DNA of 64,000 nt. Origin: Brevibacterium marinum. GTDB taxonomy: Bacteria; Actinomycetota; Actinomycetes; Actinomycetales; Brevibacteriaceae. The position numbers were made by a program, and so were the translations under genes. Position 1 is the stretch's first letter, and every line of letters begins with the position of its first letter. The stretch spans positions 2,604,001 through 2,668,000 of the forward strand of contig NZ_JAATJN010000001.1 in NCBI RefSeq assembly GCF_011927955.1, written 5' to 3'. The notes beneath the pieces were generated by a model, which was not told where the DNA came from, did not search any database, and saw nothing but the letters and a program-made list of their open reading frames with translations. This document shows positions 61,545 through 64,000 of the stretch, one piece after another.

Positions 61545-61889
61545 ATGATGGCCGAACACGATCAGGTCAACAACCTCGGTGAGCTGACCGCGGATCTTCT
61601 GGATAAGGCGCGCAGCGCGCACAGCGGCCGCGCCGCCCGCACAGTCTACAGCGGTCAGTATCTCAAACAGACGCTGTTGACATTCACCGCAGGTTCGACG
61701 ATGGACGAGCATGAGTCGCCGCCCGAGGCGACTCTGCAGATGATCCAGGGCAGTGTGACGCTGTCGTCGACGGCGGAATCCTGGGACCTCGGCACCGGTG
61801 ATTTGATGACGGTCCCTCCAGAGCGGCACTCCGTCGCGATTCAGGAGGATTCGGCGTTCCTGCTGACAACCCGAATCGACCTCAGCTGA
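61545..61889 (+). CDS. Small cupin-domain protein
   Basis: A 114-residue single cupin: YSGQYLKQTLLTFTAGSTMDEHESPPEATLQMIQGSVTL, then GDLMTVPPERHSVAIQEDSAFLLTTRI. Similar to stand-alone cupins following DUF2249 genes. Metal ligands reduced (HE...E...H). ATG 61545 (or 61548) with GAGGAACAGG upstream. Function unknown; shares an operator region with the DUF2249-cupin gene. Confidence 0.85.
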   Translation: MMAEHDQVNNLGELTADLLDKARSAHSGRAARTVYSGQYLKQTLLTFTAGSTMDEHESPPEATLQMIQGSVTLSSTAESWDLGTGDLMTVPPERHSVAIQEDSAFLLTTRIDLS

Positions 61890-61907
61890 CCGGCGCAGAT
61901 ACAGGAG

Positions 61908-61945
61908 AAGTGCCGCGACATCGACTCGACGATGTTGCGGCACTT
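61908..61945. terminator. Bidirectional terminator, cupin / tRNA-Pro
   Basis: AAGTGCCGCGACATCG (61908-61923) with CGATGTTGCGGCACTT (61930-61945), one mismatch. Confidence 0.8.
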
Positions 61946-61952
61946 CACACGG

Positions 61953-62026
61953 TCGGGATAGCGGGATTCGAACCCACGACCTCCTCGTCCCGAACGAGGC
62001 GCGCTACCAAGCTGCGCTATATCCCG
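61953..62026 (-). tRNA. tRNA-Pro(CGG)
   Basis: On the minus strand acceptor CGGGATA pairs with TATCCCG; anticodon stem CCTCG/CGAGG around TTCGGGA (anticodon CGG); T loop TTCGAAT. Discriminator A; CCA not encoded. Confidence 0.95.
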
Positions 62027-62109
62027 GTGACCAGCAACTACTATAGCGATGGTGGCGCGTTCTGAAAAATCGGCGCGGCCGATCATCCGCAAATGGAAGG
62101 AACGTCTCA

Positions 62110-62592
62110 TTGGCACTGACAGCCGAGAGCATCACGACGACCGCTCTCGACATCCTCTCCCGCTACGGTTTGGGTGACCTGTCGATGCGCAGGCTCGCCC
62201 GTGAGCTCGAGGTCCAGCCATCCGCGCTGTACTGGCATGTCAAAGACAAGCAGGAGCTGTTCGTCCTCTTGGCCACACGGATGAACGCAGTCGTCGACGC
62301 ACGCTGCCCGTCCACCTCGGATCCGGTGGCGGCGGTCATGGCGCTGCGCGAGATACTTCTCACATATCGTGACGGTGCCGAGATCATGCTGCTGGGATAT
62401 TCCATCGCCCCCGAGAGGGTGACCCCGGCGGCGTTGAGCGTCTCCGTTCTTGGGGCCTCCGCCTCACACGGAATCATGGCCCATGTCCTCGGCGCCGTGA
62501 CGATCGAGCAGAATCGCAGCGCCTTCGGCATCGCAGCCGTCGGTCCCGGAGAGCGTCTCGCGGAGATCACAGCAAAGTTGCTCGAGGTCTGA
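62110..62592 (+). CDS. TetR-family regulator
   Basis: A 160-residue regulator starting at TTG behind GGAAGGAAC. HTH at 8-52 (ITTTALDILSRYGLGDLSMRRLARELEVQPSALYWHVKDK), C-terminal domain resembling TetR_C (TetR class with VxPxA region). It is shorter than most TetR proteins (about 190-210). Flanked by tRNA genes; target unknown. Confidence 0.88.
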   Translation: MALTAESITTTALDILSRYGLGDLSMRRLARELEVQPSALYWHVKDKQELFVLLATRMNAVVDARCPSTSDPVAAVMALREILLTYRDGAEIMLLGYSIAPERVTPAALSVSVLGASASHGIMAHVLGAVTIEQNRSAFGIAAVGPGERLAEITAKLLEV

Positions 62593-62645
62593 GGGATTCG
62601 TCTGCGCCGCGGGCCTATGGCATACTGAGCAGGCACGTTCGCGTG

Positions 62646-62719
62646 GGGCCCATAGCTCAGTTGGCTAGAGCATCTCGTTTACACCGAGAGGGTCGGGGGT
62701 TCAAGTCCCTCTGGGCCCA
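62646..62719 (+). tRNA. tRNA-Val(TAC)
   Basis: Acceptor GGGCCCA pairs with TGGGCCC; D arm GCTCAGTTGGCTAGAGC; anticodon stem TCTCG/CGAGA around TTTACAC (anticodon TAC); T arm with TTCAAGT. Discriminator A; CCA not encoded. Confidence 0.95.
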
Positions 62720-62962
62720 CCTCCCGTTTTCGACTGTTGTTTGCGAGAATGCAGCGTTTCCGAAAAGTGATCCAAAGCGACATCGCAACGGTCTGAATCG
62801 AGCCGTTCATCGAATCCGGGGCTGCCGCCGTCGCCGAAATCTATTACAAGCGGGTCGATCCGTACCTCGGACAATGCCGCGCCGTGTCTGCCTGTACTCT
62901 CGAGCAAGAATGGTGGACTATCAGCTATTCTCAGTTCAGAACCAGCGCCATAGCCTGGTCAC
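62720..62962. other. Gap between tRNA-Val and the M24 gene; possible gene remnant
   Basis: A 58-codon open stretch (from about 62796) reads protein-like (EIYYKRVDPYLGQC) and ends at a TGA just inside the M24 start, but a stop precedes it and no start is evident. It may be the tail of a decayed gene. Confidence 0.3.
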
Positions 62963-64000
62963 ATGACGCCTGACACTTCACACCACCCGGCCGCTGCCCT
63001 GATCACTGACGGCTCCCCGAGCTATTCGACATCGGAGCGAGATCGCCGTTGGGATCTTGCACGCACATTCATGCAGCGAGAGGGGCTGGACGCACTGCTC
63101 GTCTACGGAGAGCACGAAGACGTGGGTCCGGCCCCATTCGCCTACGACACCTGGTTCAGCAACGGCCGAGCCGGGACGACGATCGTCCTTCCACGGCACG
63201 GCGAACCCCTGTCGCTGTTCCCGATGGAGATGTTCACGAAGGACCACCTCGAATCGGCTCGCCGCGGGGACCCGAGCTGGATTCGTCCGGCATGTATTCG
63301 GTCCTCTCGCGATTCCCGAGCCATCGTTGACACGCTCCACGAGTTGGGACTCACGCAGAGCATCATCGGTGTCATCGGCTTGGATCCGTATCCTCCGTGG
63401 TATCCCGAAGGAATTATTCCGTACCGGATGTGGAACGCAGTCCTCGACGAGCTTCCAGCCGCGACATTCAGACCGGTGGGGATGGCCTTCTCCCAACTCA
63501 TCATGGCGTTGGGGGACGAAGAAGTCGGCATCGTCCGCCATTCGGCCGCCATCGGCGATGCCATGGTCAGAGCTATGGTCGAAGCCGCGGCTCCCGGTGT
63601 CCTTGAAAGCGAAGTCTATGCCGCAGGGATGGCTGCGGGTTATCTCCAAGGAACGACCCCGGCGGCCATGCACTTCTGGTCCGGGCCAGCTCCTCTCGCT
63701 TCGGGGCTGCCGCCGTGGAGCTACCGGCCTCAGAATGTTCGGATCCTGCAGGACGGCGATGTCATCTCGGCCGAAGTGTTCAGTAACGTCGGCGGTCGTC
63801 ATTCACAGCACCAGGCCACCATCAGCCTCGGAGAACCGCATGCCGAGCTGTTGCGGGCGGAGCAGATCGCGCGCGAGGCATACGAAGCCGGCCTGGACGC
63901 ACTGCGCCCCGGCCGAACGTTCGGAGAAGTCGTTGACACCATCCGCGCGCCGTACCTGAATGCGGACGGTTGGGAATTCGGTCCCTCCATTCACACGCTC
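62963..64000 (+). CDS. M24 (creatinase/Xaa-Pro peptidase-like) protein, 3' end outside window
   Basis: An open frame of 346 codons that runs off the window. N-terminal creatinase-like domain to about residue 180, then a pita-bread domain: HSAAIGDAMVRAMVEAAAPGV, and IREDGDV-type LQDGDVISAEVFSNVGGRHSQH. In active metallopeptidases this strand is DxGxxxxGYxSD; here the two Asp are replaced (AEVFSNVGGRHSQH), as in metal-free creatinase relatives, so hydrolysis may be metal-independent. ATG 62963 has no obvious ribosome site. Confidence 0.85.
   Translation, partial: MTPDTSHHPAAALITDGSPSYSTSERDRRWDLARTFMQREGLDALLVYGEHEDVGPAPFAYDTWFSNGRAGTTIVLPRHGEPLSLFPMEMFTKDHLESARRGDPSWIRPACIRSSRDSRAIVDTLHELGLTQSIIGVIGLDPYPPWYPEGIIPYRMWNAVLDELPAATFRPVGMAFSQLIMALGDEEVGIVRHSAAIGDAMVRAMVEAAAPGVLESEVYAAGMAAGYLQGTTPAAMHFWSGPAPLASGLPPWSYRPQNVRILQDGDVISAEVFSNVGGRHSQHQATISLGEPHAELLRAEQIAREAYEAGLDALRPGRTFGEVVDTIRAPYLNADGWEFGPSIHTL

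Noticed and set aside
1..64000. CRISPR arrays, rRNA, transposases, integrases
   Set aside because: None seen; the only repeats are short two-copy tandem units.

Overview
The window is about 63-65% GC by eye and carries gene content typical of a free-living actinomycete of the Micrococcales. The clearest markers are a type II fatty-acid cluster (PucR-type regulator-fabD-fabH-acpP-fabF) beside a one-piece pyruvate dehydrogenase E1 (aceE), the DUF3145 and DUF3052 actinobacterial families, a DtxR-like iron box, and several genes that look leaderless. Brevibacterium or a close relative is my best guess from gene content; it is an inference, not a sequence match.

Layout. 0-1.5 kb: three small genes of unknown function (a lipoprotein, a two-helix membrane protein, a coiled-coil protein behind a repeat-rich operator). 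1.5-4.8 kb: a DoxX-like protein, a HelR-type RNA-polymerase-protecting ATPase with a near-perfect rifamycin-associated palindrome upstream, and a YdeI-family protein. 4.9-8.1 kb: a carnitine-to-glycine-betaine operon with a fused XRE-TetR regulator. 8.3-12.8 kb: a PLP neighbourhood (group II decarboxylase, YczE, MocR regulator, YggS). 12.9-15 kb: alkylation repair (Ada-AlkA fusion, Ogt), then tRNA-Ala. 15-22 kb: small proteins, a stress protein, a hydrolase, a holin-like protein, an MFS and a POT transporter. 22-32 kb: a CPBP-like protein and a molybdenum-cofactor and molybdate-uptake supercluster (moeA, moeB, moaD, moaA, second moeA, moaC, moaE, a HTH-Mop protein, modA, fused modBC). 32-39 kb: acyl-CoA ligase, gluABCD-type amino-acid importer, a small acetyltransferase and Glu-Q-tRNA(Asp) synthetase. 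39-46.5 kb: glycosyltransferase, DMT transporter, tRNA-Asn, a full-length LLM oxidoreductase frame broken by three stop codons, a DHA2 exporter, a degenerate EAL-DICT protein, a CAT-anticodon tRNA and DUF3145. 46.8-54.6 kb: the fatty-acid cluster and aceE. 54.8-64 kb: DUF3052-peroxiredoxin, HIT, a TipAS-MerR regulator, a PLP sulfur-amino-acid enzyme with an Lrp regulator, an AraC regulator with an iron-siderophore binding lipoprotein, two cupins, tRNA-Pro, a TetR regulator, tRNA-Val and an M24-like gene that runs off the window.

How the parts work together. The Mo block covers most cofactor steps plus uptake in three transcription units; the molybdate-sensing OB domain that usually sits at the end of ModC is absent from the ModBC fusion, while a separate HTH-Mop protein is encoded at the end of the moeA-moaC-moaE unit. 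The carnitine operon would yield acetoacetate and the osmoprotectant glycine betaine. aceE supplies acetyl-CoA next to the genes that consume it. I saw no CRISPR array, no rRNA, no intact transposase and no integrase.
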